Assembly (NCBI RefSeq): GCF_007829525.1
Contig: NZ_VLJP01000012.1
Coordinates: 76,507-120,395 of the forward strand
Reading direction: 5' to 3'
DNA length: 43,889 nucleotides
Source: Mesorhizobium sp. J18
GTDB taxonomy: Bacteria > Pseudomonadota > Alphaproteobacteria > Rhizobiales > Rhizobiaceae
Below are positions 15,314 to 24,385 of this stretch, piece after piece. The translations under genes and the position numbers were made by a program. Position 1 is the first letter of the stretch; every line of letters starts with the position of its first letter. Under the pieces are notes generated by a model. It was not told the DNA's origin, made no database searches, and was given only the letters and a program-made list of their open reading frames with translations.

Positions 15314-16710
15314 ACACGTCATCGATCTTCGGTGATATGCTGCAGGCGATAGCCGATCGCGGGAGGAGGCTTCTGTCCTTTTCCGGCTGGCAGCCGCTGC
15401 AGCCGCACAATCGAAAGGACCTGGAAAAGGCCTGCGAGAACCTGCTCTCGCGGCGCGGAGAGGCGTCGGGGATGGCGCTGGCAGGGGACATATTGCAGCG
15501 CTGGGAACGCTCGAGTGACGACGAACGGCGTGCTTTCATGGTCATGCTCCTGGAAAAATTCGGCCCCGATTCCGAACGTCTCGAAAAGGCTATAGAGGCT
15601 TACCGGGCTGAACGGACGCCCCAGACATTGCGCGAACTTCACGACGCCGCCGAACCACGGCGACAGGAATTGATCCGCCGGCTCAACCTCGCTCCGAACG
15701 GTATCGCGACGCTGGTGCGTATGCGCGAAACGCTGCTCGACCTGAAAGCGGAACAGCCCGATCTCGAAGCCGTGGACGCCGATTTCGCCCATCTTTTCGG
15801 CTCGTGGTTCAACAGAGGCTTTCTTATGCTGACGCCGATAGACTGGTCCACGCCGGCCAATATCCTGGAAAAGATCATTCGCTACGAGGCTGTGCACGAA
15901 ATCCACGACTGGGATGAATTGCGCCGGCGGCTAGACCCGGAGGATCGCCGCTGCTTCGCCTTTTTCCATCCGCAACTTGTGGACGAGCCGCTGATCTTTG
16001 TTGAAGTTGCCCTGACCAAATCAATATCCAGTTCCATCGCCGAGCTGCTCGACGGAGACCGGACGCCGATCCGCCCTGCCGAAGCGACCACCGCAGTCTT
16101 CTATTCAATCTCCAATTGCCAGAAGGGCCTGCGCGGCATTTCCTTCGGCAATTTCCTCATCAAGCAGGTTGTCGAGGAACTGCGCCGGGAACTGCCCAGG
16201 CTTGAAAACTTCGCCACCTTGTCGCCCCTGCCGGGCTTCGCCGCCTGGCTTGCCGCCGAAAGGGAAACCGACGCCCCGGCTCCTGCCGTGCGTGATCAGG
16301 AGGCGCTGGCGCTGCTCGATGAACCAGGTTGGCCGGATGATCCCGAGGCGAGAGCAACGCTGGAGGCTTTTCTGTTGCCGGCTACGGCCCATTATCTGCT
16401 GAGAGCCCGCAACCGGCGCGGCTTGCCCGTGGATCCCGTGGCCCGTTTCCATCTCGGCAACGGGGCCCGGCTGGAAAGAATCAACTTTCTGGCCGACCGT
16501 TCGCCGCGTGCCATGCGTCAGTCCCACGGCATGATGGTCAATTATCTCTACCGGCTCGGTGACATCGAGGCCAATCATGAGGCCTTTGTTGAACATGGAG
16601 AAGTGGTTTCGGCCCCTGCCGTCAAGCGGCTGCTGCGCAACGAACGCCCCGCCCCCAGAGCGTTGCCGCCGGCAAAACGAAAAGATGCCGATCAGGAGCT
16701 GACTTCATGA
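15310..16710 (+). CDS. matA: Malonyl-CoA decarboxylase
   Basis: MatA converts malonyl-CoA to acetyl-CoA and CO2 in the cytoplasm, the final step of malonate use. The 466-residue product has an alpha-helical N-terminal region and a C-terminal GNAT-like catalytic part. Visible signatures are WSTPANILEKIIRYEAVHEI, VFYSISNCQKGLRGISFGNF at about 263-282, which carries the catalytic-type Ser, and FHLGNGARLERINFLAD with the catalytic-type His at 381; these match the Ser-His pair known in malonyl-CoA decarboxylases. The ATG at 15310 overlaps the matM stop. The stop overlaps the matB start, again as ATGA. No anomaly. Confidence 0.95.
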   Translation: MNTSSIFGDMLQAIADRGRRLLSFSGWQPLQPHNRKDLEKACENLLSRRGEASGMALAGDILQRWERSSDDERRAFMVMLLEKFGPDSERLEKAIEAYRAERTPQTLRELHDAAEPRRQELIRRLNLAPNGIATLVRMRETLLDLKAEQPDLEAVDADFAHLFGSWFNRGFLMLTPIDWSTPANILEKIIRYEAVHEIHDWDELRRRLDPEDRRCFAFFHPQLVDEPLIFVEVALTKSISSSIAELLDGDRTPIRPAEATTAVFYSISNCQKGLRGISFGNFLIKQVVEELRRELPRLENFATLSPLPGFAAWLAAERETDAPAPAVRDQEALALLDEPGWPDDPEARATLEAFLLPATAHYLLRARNRRGLPVDPVARFHLGNGARLERINFLADRSPRAMRQSHGMMVNYLYRLGDIEANHEAFVEHGEVVSAPAVKRLLRNERPAPRALPPAKRKDADQELTS

Positions 16711-18239
16711 CCAATCACATGTTCGATGCGATCCGCGGAGCGATCGCGTCGGAAGAAGCCGTCTTCATCGAAACCATGGAAGGGCGGATCTGGACCTATG
16801 GCGAAATGCTGGAATTCTCCGGCCGCTTCGCCAATGCGCTGGCGGCGCTCGGTGTCACCCCCGGCGACCGTGTAGCCGTGCAGGTGGAAAAAAGCGTCGA
16901 GGCGCTGATCCTATATATTGCATGCTTGCGCGCAGGCGCCGTCTATCTGCCGCTGAACACTGCCTATACGCTTGCCGAGCTCGACTATTTCATCGGCGAT
17001 GCCGAGCCCCGAATTGTGGTTGCAAAGCCCTCGATAGCCGACGGCATCCGGACGGTTGCGGGGAAACATGGGGCTCTTGTCGAGACGCTCGGCGAAGCGG
17101 GCGACGGCTCCCTGATGGAGAAAGCCACAGGATCGAAGAGCGAGTTCACCGATATTGTACGCGGTGCCGATGATCTTGCGGCGATCCTCTATACATCGGG
17201 CACGACCGGCCGTTCCAAGGGCGCCATGCTGACGCATGACAATCTGCTGTCCAACGCCCTGACGCTCAAGGACTACTGGCGTTTCACTGCCGAGGATCGG
17301 CTGATCCACGCTCTGCCCATCTTCCACACGCATGGCCTTTTTGTCGCGACGAACACGGTCCTGATGGCGGGAGCATCCATGCTTTTCCTGCCGAAATTCG
17401 ATGCCGACAGGATTCTCGAACTGATGCCGCGCGCGACCACCATGATGGGCGTGCCAACTTTCTATGTGCGGCTCCTGCTGCATCCCGGCCTCAACCGCGA
17501 AATCGCGGCAGGCATGCGGCTTTTCGTGTCAGGCTCGGCGCCACTCCTGGCCGATACGCATCGGAGCTTCCACGAGCGCACCGGTCACGCCATCCTGGAA
17601 CGTTACGGCATGACCGAGACAAACATGAATACGTCGAACCCTTACGAAGGCGAGAGGATCGCCGGCACGGTCGGCTTCCCGCTTCCGGATGTGGAGTTGC
17701 GCGTGGTCGATCCTGAAACAGGTTCGCCTCTGCCTACAGGCGAGACCGGAATGATCGAGGTGAGGGGGCCGAATGTCTTCAAGGGCTATTGGCGCATGCC
17801 GGAAAAGACCAGGGCCGAGTTCCGCCAGGACGGCTTCTTCATCACCGGCGATCTCGGCAAGATCGACGACCGCGGCTATGTTTCGATCGTCGGTCGCGGC
17901 AAGGACCTGGTTATTTCGGGCGGCTACAACATCTATCCCAAGGAAGTGGAGGTCGAGATAGATCAGCTGCCCGGCGTGGTCGAAAGCGCCGTGATCGGCG
18001 TGCCGCATCCCGATTTCGGCGAGGGCGTAACCGCGGTCGTGGTCAGGGAGCCGGGTTCCGGCATAGATGAGAAGACGGTTGTCGCCTCGTTGGCCGATCG
18101 GCTTGCCCGCTACAAGCAGCCCAAGCGTGTCATTTTTGTCGATGAGCTGCCGCGCAACACGATGGGCAAGGTTCAGAAGAACGTGCTGCGCGACACCTAT
18201 GCCAATCTCTTCAGGGAGAATGAGCAGGCCGGCAGCTAG
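16707..18239 (+). CDS. matB: Malonyl-CoA synthetase (malonate-CoA ligase)
   Basis: MatB activates malonate with ATP and CoA to malonyl-CoA, feeding MatA. This acyl-adenylating enzyme of 510 residues has the AMP-binding loop YTSGTTGRSKGAMLTHDN at about 162-179, the A5-type ERYGMTETNMNTSNPYEGER, the A7-type FFITGDLGKID, the A8-type GRGKDLVISGGYNIYPKEVE, and the C-terminal catalytic Lys in NTMGKVQKN near 486. The RMSG-type position reads MTETNMNTSNP as in known MatB proteins. AGGAG precedes the ATG by eight bases and the start overlaps the matA stop. Last gene of the malonate operon. Confidence 0.95.
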   Translation: MTNHMFDAIRGAIASEEAVFIETMEGRIWTYGEMLEFSGRFANALAALGVTPGDRVAVQVEKSVEALILYIACLRAGAVYLPLNTAYTLAELDYFIGDAEPRIVVAKPSIADGIRTVAGKHGALVETLGEAGDGSLMEKATGSKSEFTDIVRGADDLAAILYTSGTTGRSKGAMLTHDNLLSNALTLKDYWRFTAEDRLIHALPIFHTHGLFVATNTVLMAGASMLFLPKFDADRILELMPRATTMMGVPTFYVRLLLHPGLNREIAAGMRLFVSGSAPLLADTHRSFHERTGHAILERYGMTETNMNTSNPYEGERIAGTVGFPLPDVELRVVDPETGSPLPTGETGMIEVRGPNVFKGYWRMPEKTRAEFRQDGFFITGDLGKIDDRGYVSIVGRGKDLVISGGYNIYPKEVEVEIDQLPGVVESAVIGVPHPDFGEGVTAVVVREPGSGIDEKTVVASLADRLARYKQPKRVIFVDELPRNTMGKVQKNVLRDTYANLFRENEQAGS

Positions 18240-18272
18240 AGTATCCTTTCCTTGACCAAAACGGATACTCTA
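18237..18272. terminator. Perfect 10-bp inverted repeat after matB
   Basis: TAGAGTATCC (18237-18246) and GGATACTCTA (18263-18272) are exact complements around a 16-base loop. The left arm starts with the matB stop. It stands between the converging matB and aldehyde dehydrogenase genes, so it likely ends both transcripts, although a T-run is lacking. Confidence 0.5.
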
Positions 18273-18308
18273 ACCGGCCCGCGCATCCTTGACTGGTCCA
18301 GCCGCTGT

Positions 18309-19748
18309 CTATTCCGCGGCCCAGCCGGAAATGGCTTTCACTTCAAGGAATTCCTCGATACCCCAGACGCCGCCTTCGCGTGCGCGGCCGGAGGCCTTGA
18401 CGCCCCCGAAGGGGGAGCCAGCCCCGCGCGGCTGACCGTTCATCTCCACCATGCCGGAGCGCAGACGTCGTGCCACCCTGTTGCGCTTCTGGCCATCCTC
18501 GCTCTGGACATAATTGGTTAGGCCGTAAGGCGTGTCATTGGCGATCTGTATCGCTTCTTCCTCGGTCTCGAACGGAATGATCGAGAGCACCGGGCCGAAG
18601 ATCTCTTCGCGCGCGATGGTCATGTCATTGGTCACATCGGCAAAGACGGTCGGTCGCGCAAAGAAGCCGCGATTCAATCCGGCTGGCCGGCCCGGGCCGC
18701 CGGCAACGAGGCGAGCGCCTTCATCGATCCCCTTCTGGATCAGACGCTGGACCTTCTCGAACTGGGCCGCGGAAGAGAGGGGCCCGATATGCCTGCCGGC
18801 CTCGTGGGCCGATTTCACCTCGGTCGCTTCGGCCACCTCGCGCGCGATCTCGACCGCCTTGTCGTAGATCGGGCGCTCCACCAGCATGCGCGTGGGCGCA
18901 TTGCAGCTCTGGCCGGAATTGTTGAAGCAATGCACCGTGCCGCGCTTGACCGCCTTCTCGTCCGCATCGGCAAAGATGATGTTGGCGCCCTTGCCGCCCA
19001 GTTCGAGAGAGACCCGCTTCAGGCTATCGGCGGCCGTTTTCGATATGGCGATGCCTGCGCGGGTGGAACCGGTGAAGCTGATCATCTCCACGTCGGGATG
19101 CGATGAAAGCTGCGTGCCAACGCCGGCACCATCCCCGTTTACGAGATTGAAGACACCGGGCGGCACGCCCGCGGCATCAACAATCTCAGCAAAGACCATG
19201 GAAGAGAGCGGAGCAATTTCCGACGGCTTCAGAACCATGGTGCAGCCCGCAAGCAGAGCGGGAATGACCTTCAGCGTCACCTGGTTCATGGGCCAGTTCC
19301 ACGGCGTGATCAATCCGACGACCCCGATCGGCTCCATGGCGATCCGGTCGTTCGGCGCATGATCTCCGAGTGGCCGGAGGAACTCGAATGATTTGAAGGC
19401 GGTTATGAAGTTCGATATGTGCCAGGTACCGGCCCCGACCTGGCTCTGGCGCGCCATGTCGATCGGCGCGCCCATTTCCATGCTGATCGCCTGCGCCATG
19501 TCCTCGGCGCGCGACTTGTAGACTTCGAGGATCTTCTCGACAAAGGCGAGACGGTAGGACGGTTCGGTACGGGACCATTCCTCGAAGGCCCGTTTGGCCG
19601 CCGTCACGGCCTTGTCCGTGTCGGTCTGGCCGCCAAGGGAGATGACGGCGCAAGGCTCTTCGGTGGAGGGGTCTATCACCTCACAATCACTTGGCGTGGC
19701 AGGTTTCACCCAGCGTTCGTCGATATAGAAATCTCTCTTTTCAATCAT
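18309..19748 (-). CDS. NAD(P)-dependent aldehyde dehydrogenase
   Basis: A 479-residue ALDH-superfamily enzyme oxidising an aldehyde to the acid. Seen are the NAD-fold segment LITPWNWPMNQVTLKVIPAL, FTGSTRAGIAISK, the general-base Glu in LELGGKGANIIF, the nucleophile Cys in NNSGQSCNAPTRMLV, and EEIFGPVLSIIPF with the cofactor-binding Glu. The start is the ATG at 19748 with AGGAG nine bases before; the longer frame to 19832 has no family match there. It is leftward, convergent with matB and followed by nothing on its strand, so it need not belong to malonate use. A small repeat (19784-19796) lies just upstream. Substrate unknown; it resembles broad-range and semialdehyde-type members. Confidence 0.9.
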   Translation of the reverse strand: MIEKRDFYIDERWVKPATPSDCEVIDPSTEEPCAVISLGGQTDTDKAVTAAKRAFEEWSRTEPSYRLAFVEKILEVYKSRAEDMAQAISMEMGAPIDMARQSQVGAGTWHISNFITAFKSFEFLRPLGDHAPNDRIAMEPIGVVGLITPWNWPMNQVTLKVIPALLAGCTMVLKPSEIAPLSSMVFAEIVDAAGVPPGVFNLVNGDGAGVGTQLSSHPDVEMISFTGSTRAGIAISKTAADSLKRVSLELGGKGANIIFADADEKAVKRGTVHCFNNSGQSCNAPTRMLVERPIYDKAVEIAREVAEATEVKSAHEAGRHIGPLSSAAQFEKVQRLIQKGIDEGARLVAGGPGRPAGLNRGFFARPTVFADVTNDMTIAREEIFGPVLSIIPFETEEEAIQIANDTPYGLTNYVQSEDGQKRNRVARRLRSGMVEMNGQPRGAGSPFGGVKASGRAREGGVWGIEEFLEVKAISGWAAE

Positions 19749-19783
19749 CGCAAACTCCTGAAAACCCCTGCACGGGTAAGAAT

Positions 19784-19796
19784 GTAAGTAGCTTAC
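19784..19796. promoter_or_regulatory. Operator-like repeat upstream of the aldehyde dehydrogenase gene
   Basis: GTAAG-TAG-CTTAC is a perfect five-base-arm repeat 36 bases before the start codon. Another GTAAG follows nearby at 19776-19780. It could be a regulator site; no regulator gene is adjacent. Confidence 0.3.
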
Positions 19797-19904
19797 CGGA
19801 TCAAAAAAATAGGCCTCGGCGAGCCAATTCAATGCGACAGCAAAAACTCCAGCGACACCCTTCCGAATGCCGCTGCCGTGGTTGGAATGGCCGTTCGGCC
19901 TTGC

Positions 19905-20930
19905 CTATGCCGCCTCGAGCTCGTTCTTCCACTGGCCTTTGGCCGCCAAGCCATTCATGCGCGCACGATGCGAGAAGGCGGCTTGGGCGGCGGCAACGTT
20001 TTCGGCCTTGCCCGACCAGGCTTTTTGCGGCGCGGCCTGCAGGGCGCGGCCATAGGAGAAGGTCAGCTTCCACGGATGCGGGCCGATGGCATTGATCGCA
20101 TTGAGGTTGGCTGTCGCCTCCTCGTCCGACTGACCACCCGACAGGAAGGCGATGCCGGGTACAGCCGCGGGTACGACTTCCCGGAACAGCTTGATCGTCC
20201 ACTCGGCGACCTCCTCGGGGCTGTTCGCCTTGCCCGATTTCTTGCCGGCGATCACCATGTTCGGCTTCAGGACGGTGCCTTCGAGCTTCACCCGCGCGGC
20301 ATACAGCTCCCCGTAGAGCTTGAGGAGCGTTGCCTTGGTGACCTCGTAGCAGGTTGCGATGTCATGCGAGCCGTCCATCAGCACTTCCGGCTCGACGATC
20401 GGCACGATGCCGGCCTCCTGGCAAAGCGCGGCATAGCGCGCCAGCGCATGGACATTGGAGCCGATCGCGGTAGCCGAGGGGACACCTTTGGCGACGTCGA
20501 TGTCGATCACCGCGCGCCATTTGGCGAAGCGTGCGCCGAGCTTGTAATATTCCTCAAGCCTCTCGCGCAAACCGTCCAGCCCTTCCGTGATCGTGTCGCC
20601 CGGGAAGCCGGCCAGCGGCTTGGCGCCCTTGTCGACCTTGATGCCGGGGATGGCGCCGGTGGCCTTGATCAGATCGACGAGCGGGGTGCCGTCGGCGGCC
20701 TTCTGGCGGATCGTCTCATCGAAGAGAATGACGCCGGAAATGTAGTTCTTCATGGCCTCCGTTGAGCGGAACAAGAGCTCACGATAATCCCGCCGTGTTT
20801 CCTCCGTTGAGGGCACGCCTATGGCGTCGAAACGCTTCTTGATTGTGCCGGAGCTTTCGTCGGCAGCCAGAATTCCCCTGCCGTCTGCAACCATGGCGGC
20901 TGCGATGTCTTCAAGCCGTTCGCTCATCAT
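19905..20930 (-). CDS. fba: Class I fructose-bisphosphate aldolase
   Basis: The enzyme splits fructose 1,6-bisphosphate into dihydroxyacetone phosphate and glyceraldehyde 3-phosphate, or runs in reverse for gluconeogenesis. The 341-residue length and motifs are those of animal/plant-type class I aldolase: GRGILAADESSGTIKKRF near residues 17-34, FAKWRAVIDID, VPIVEPEVLMDG, and GTVLKPNMVIAG, whose Lys forms the Schiff base. No metal-binding class II motifs occur. Two ATGs in tandem (20930 and 20927) follow AGGAG; the second has the better spacing. It is downstream of pgk on the same strand with a 104-base gap that contains a strong hairpin. Confidence 0.94.
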   Translation of the reverse strand: MMSERLEDIAAAMVADGRGILAADESSGTIKKRFDAIGVPSTEETRRDYRELLFRSTEAMKNYISGVILFDETIRQKAADGTPLVDLIKATGAIPGIKVDKGAKPLAGFPGDTITEGLDGLRERLEEYYKLGARFAKWRAVIDIDVAKGVPSATAIGSNVHALARYAALCQEAGIVPIVEPEVLMDGSHDIATCYEVTKATLLKLYGELYAARVKLEGTVLKPNMVIAGKKSGKANSPEEVAEWTIKLFREVVPAAVPGIAFLSGGQSDEEATANLNAINAIGPHPWKLTFSYGRALQAAPQKAWSGKAENVAAAQAAFSHRARMNGLAAKGQWKNELEAA

Positions 20931-20994
20931 ATACTCCTGACCTACGGGTTACACCGCCCGCGAATAGCAGATGATCGGGCAAAACGGAATGCAC

Positions 20995-21021
20995 CCTTCC
21001 AATCGCTAATCGATTGAAAGG
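20995..21021 (-). terminator. Hairpin between pgk and fba
   Basis: CCTTCCAATCG (20995-21005) and CGATTGAAAGG (21011-21021) pair over 11 positions with one wobble and a five-base loop. It stands 14 bases after the pgk stop. Without a T-run directly after it, it may be a partial terminator or an RNA-stabilising stem. Confidence 0.45.
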
Positions 21022-21034
21022 AAAGCTTTTTCGC

Positions 21035-22231
21035 CTATTTTGCGAGAGCGTCCACGCCGGGCAGCGGCTTTCCCTCCATCCATTCGAGAAATGCCCCGCC
21101 CGCCGTTGACACATAAGTGAAGTCGTCAGCCACACCCGCATGGTTGAGGGCCGCGACCGTGTCTCCGCCGCCGGCGACCGAGACCAGCGCGCTTTCGCGC
21201 GTGCGTCGGGCCGCATGGCGAGCGGCCGACACGGTGGCGTCGTCGAAGGGTTCGATCTCGAATGCTCCCAGCGGTCCGTTCCAGACCAGGGTTTTCGCGC
21301 GGTCGATCCATTCGATGACGGTCTTCACCGTGTCCGGGCCGACATCGAGGATCATCGCGTTGGCCGGCACGCTGTCGACGGAGACTGTCTCATTGTCGGC
21401 CCCCGACTTGAACTCGCGCGCCACGACCGAGTCGGAAGGCAGGACAATCGCGCAGCCGCTCGAGGCGGCCTCGATCATGATCTGCTTGGCTGTGTCCGCC
21501 AGATCGTGTTCGGCAAGCGATTTTCCGACCGCAGTGCCCCGCGCGGCAAGGAAGGTGTTGGCCATGCCGCCGCCGATCACAAGCGCATCCACTTTCTTCA
21601 CCAGGTTCATCAGGAGATCGATCTTCGTCGATACCTTCGCGCCGCCAACAATGGCCAGCACTGGTCGAACCGGATTGCCGAGTCCTTTTTCCAGCGCCTC
21701 CAGTTCCGCCTGCATGCTGCGCCCAGCATAGGCCGGCAGCAGATGGGCCAGGCCCTCGGTCGAGGCATGGGCGCGGTGAGCGGCGGAAAAGGCATCGTTT
21801 ACATAGATGTCGCCATTGGCTGCCAGGGCACGGGTGAATTCCGGATCGTTTGCCTCTTCGCCGGCATGGAAGCGGGTATTTTCAAGTAAAAGCACCTTGC
21901 CGTCCGACATGGCGGCGATCGCCTTCGAGGCGGCGTCTCCAATGCAGTCAGCCGCGAAACGGACCTCCTTGCCAACAACCGCACTGGTGGCATCTGCAAC
22001 CGGCGCAAGGGAGAATTCTTCCGACGGCTTGCCTTTCGGGCGGCCGAAATGAGCGAGCAGGATCACCTTTGCGCCCTTGTCGGAAAGCTCCCGGATCGTC
22101 GGTACGATGCGTTCGATGCGAGTAGCATCGGTGACTTTTCCGTTCTTCATGGGAACGTTGAGATCGACACGCACCAGAACGCGCTTGCCTGCTACCGCCG
22201 CCAGATCGTCAAGTGTCCTGAACCCGCTCAT
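21035..22231 (-). CDS. pgk: Phosphoglycerate kinase
   Basis: PGK transfers phosphate between 1,3-bisphosphoglycerate and ADP in glycolysis and gluconeogenesis. The 398-residue protein has the N-terminal signature [15 protein letters not shown], the substrate-loop [34 protein letters not shown], the nucleotide-side [10 protein letters not shown] and [11 protein letters not shown]. All usual motifs are present. GGGGAG lies eight bases before the ATG at 22231. It is followed by fba on the same strand and preceded by the antiporter gene rather than gap. Confidence 0.97.
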   Translation of the reverse strand: MSGFRTLDDLAAVAGKRVLVRVDLNVPMKNGKVTDATRIERIVPTIRELSDKGAKVILLAHFGRPKGKPSEEFSLAPVADATSAVVGKEVRFAADCIGDAASKAIAAMSDGKVLLLENTRFHAGEEANDPEFTRALAANGDIYVNDAFSAAHRAHASTEGLAHLLPAYAGRSMQAELEALEKGLGNPVRPVLAIVGGAKVSTKIDLLMNLVKKVDALVIGGGMANTFLAARGTAVGKSLAEHDLADTAKQIMIEAASSGCAIVLPSDSVVAREFKSGADNETVSVDSVPANAMILDVGPDTVKTVIEWIDRAKTLVWNGPLGAFEIEPFDDATVSAARHAARRTRESALVSVAGGGDTVAALNHAGVADDFTYVSTAGGAFLEWMEGKPLPGVDALAK

Positions 22232-22305
22232 CCATCGTCTCCCCTGTCATCCAAGGCCTGCGAAGATACCGCCGAACTGGGCGGAGACAAGGCACGCGGC
22301 AGCGA

Positions 22306-24177
22306 CTAATGGTCCTGCTTGGTCATAGGAGCTTCATCGGCTACGGCGGCCGGAGGCTGTGTACCGGATCGCCGGTTTCTCCTGCTTGCGACGAAATCGC
22401 GCACCCGATCGAGGATCTCGCCGGCACTGAGAAAAACCGGTACCCGACGCGGTGACATCATGGGTTCGAGCGACAGGCCAACGGCCGTGATATTGCCGTC
22501 GTCGTCCACATCGCGAACAATCAGCTCAATCGGGCCGAGAGCCACGCGATCGCCATAGCCCGCGTGACCTCCCAATCGCTCGCCGATCAGTTCCGCGATC
22601 GTGAGACCCAGTTCCCTTTCGGACAAACCGGGCGCATAGGCCGCCTCGATATCCGTCGCGGGCCTGTCCGGCTCGACTGCGAAGGCACCGAAGAAATCCG
22701 CATCCTCTGGATCGACTTCCGCGCGGCTGGCAAACAGCCGGTCGAGCAGGCGCGGATAGCGATCGGGCACAAAGATATAGACCAGATCGCCTGCAACGAG
22801 CCTGCCGGCATATTGATATCCCATCGAGCGGCCGTCCCGCACGACGAGAGAAGGCCGAGCCCAGCGCGGGATGCGTTGCCCGCGCTCCACCGGACTGCCG
22901 GCCACCACCCTGTAGGCAAGAAGCTCATGATGTGCCGATCCCGGAAGTTCGAGTTCGAACTTCTCCAGAGGCCCTATGCGCGGCGGCAGGACCAGACCCA
23001 GGCGGCGCGCCAGCGGTCCGACGGTCCAGCCCTGGACAACCAGGGAGGTCAGCACGGTAATAAAGGCGAAGTTGAAAATCGCGCGGCCGTTCTCCAATCC
23101 CCCGATAAGGGGCGTGATCGCGAGCAAGATGGAGACCGCCCCGCGCAGTCCCACCCACGAGATGAACGCTGTTTCAGCGCGCGGGAAACGGAACGGGAGC
23201 AGACAGACGGCAACCGCGATGGGCCGAGCGAGGAAAATCAGGATCAGACCGATGGCAAGGGCCGGCAGCAGGATCTGCAAGAATTGCGAAGGCGTGGCAA
23301 ACAGGCCCAGCACCAGAAACATGACGATCTGCGCCAGCCAGGTCGTGCCGTCCAGGAAACGCTTCAGGCTGGCGGTCGAGCGCATCCCGGAATTGCCCGC
23401 CACGAGACCTGCCACATAGACGGCGAGGAAGCCGGATCCGCCTATTGTCCCGGCCGCTGCGAACAGGAGGAGCGAGAGCGTCAGCACGAAGATCGGCAAC
23501 AGGCCCTGATCAAGTTTCAGCCATTCCACGAGACGGGCGATGACATAACCGCCGGCGAGGCCAGCGGCTGCGCCAAAACCCATCTGCTTCAGGAAACCGA
23601 GCACGATTTCGCCAGTAAGTTCCGCCGTTTCGACCTGTCCGCCCGCAGCTATCACGCCGACCAGCGACAGCGTGAGGAATATGGCGATGGGGTCGTTGGA
23701 GCCAGATTCGATCTCGAGCGTCGTGCGGACGCGTTCACGAACGGCGATATTGCCCGCGCGCAGCAGGAAAAATACCGCCGCGGCATCCGTCGAGGCCACC
23801 GTGGACCCGAGAAGAAAGGATTCGAGCCAGGTGAAATCGGTCAGGAAATGAATTGCCAAACCCAGCAGGCCAGCAGTCAATACGACGCCCAGCGTGGCGA
23901 GCGACAGGGCAGGCAGTGCGGCCTGGCGGAAGGAAGCGAGCGATGTGCCAAAACCGGAATCGAAAAGAATGATCGCGAGTGCCAGCGAACCGATGAAATA
24001 GGCGAGGTGGGCATTGTCGAAATCAAGACCGAGCCCGTCAGTGCCTGCAACCAACCCTATCCCCAGAAAGATGAGGAGCAGAGGGGCGCCGAAGCGATAG
24101 GCGATCAGGCTCGAAAACGCTGCTGCGAGTATCAGCGCGGTCACCACCAGCGTTACGAGATAGATGCCTTGCTCCAT
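22306..24177 (-). CDS. Potassium/proton antiporter, CPA1 family (NhaP2/CvrA-like)
   Basis: This 623-residue inner-membrane protein has about 12 membrane segments in residues 1-390, with the ion-site type run GSTVASTDAAAVFFLLR and LEIESGSNDPIAIFLTL, and the later WVGLRGAVSILLAITPLI. A soluble tail follows: a TrkA-C-type segment at about 410-480 (ELLAYRVVAGSPVERGQRIP) and a CorC/HlyC-type segment to about 600. This architecture is that of NhaP2/CvrA K+/H+ antiporters, controlling cytoplasmic K+ and pH. I chose the ATG at 24177 (AGGGGA next to it, AAGGA ten bases back) over the ATG at 24204. It is placed between pgk and gap on the same strand, an atypical insertion; function is probably unrelated to glycolysis. 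Confidence 0.9.
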   Translation of the reverse strand: MEQGIYLVTLVVTALILAAAFSSLIAYRFGAPLLLIFLGIGLVAGTDGLGLDFDNAHLAYFIGSLALAIILFDSGFGTSLASFRQAALPALSLATLGVVLTAGLLGLAIHFLTDFTWLESFLLGSTVASTDAAAVFFLLRAGNIAVRERVRTTLEIESGSNDPIAIFLTLSLVGVIAAGGQVETAELTGEIVLGFLKQMGFGAAAGLAGGYVIARLVEWLKLDQGLLPIFVLTLSLLLFAAAGTIGGSGFLAVYVAGLVAGNSGMRSTASLKRFLDGTTWLAQIVMFLVLGLFATPSQFLQILLPALAIGLILIFLARPIAVAVCLLPFRFPRAETAFISWVGLRGAVSILLAITPLIGGLENGRAIFNFAFITVLTSLVVQGWTVGPLARRLGLVLPPRIGPLEKFELELPGSAHHELLAYRVVAGSPVERGQRIPRWARPSLVVRDGRSMGYQYAGRLVAGDLVYIFVPDRYPRLLDRLFASRAEVDPEDADFFGAFAVEPDRPATDIEAAYAPGLSERELGLTIAELIGERLGGHAGYGDRVALGPIELIVRDVDDDGNITAVGLSLEPMMSPRRVPVFLSAGEILDRVRDFVASRRNRRSGTQPPAAVADEAPMTKQDH

Positions 24178-24330
24178 TCCCCTCTCTTTCCTTCGGCCGC
24201 CCATCAGTTGGACTGCGGCAACGCGAAGACCTCTCAGACAGGCGTATACACGCCGTCCGCCGGATCGACGTGCATCTGATTACACGCACATTTATTCATA
24301 TCGGATGACGAAACAAGGAATACCCGAACG

Positions 24331-24358
24331 CAAAACGCCCGGCCGAGAAGACCGGGCG
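24331..24358 (-). terminator. Rho-independent terminator of gap
   Basis: On the minus strand CGCCCGG (24358-24352) pairs with CCGGGCG (24342-24336) around a nine-base loop, then TTTTG. It lies 28 bases after the gap stop, separating gap from the antiporter gene. Confidence 0.75.
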
Positions 24359-24385
24359 GCTTTCGCAGGTGGCCTGAGAACCAGG

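Noticed and set aside
18309-19748. Aldehyde dehydrogenase as a malonate-semialdehyde enzyme of the mat operon
   Set aside because: It is on the opposite strand, separated by a terminator-like repeat, and no motif marks it as the CoA-acylating type.
22564-24279. A 571-codon plus-strand open frame
   Set aside because: Antisense to the antiporter; its product is a hydrophilic Arg/Gln/Glu-rich shadow of a membrane protein.
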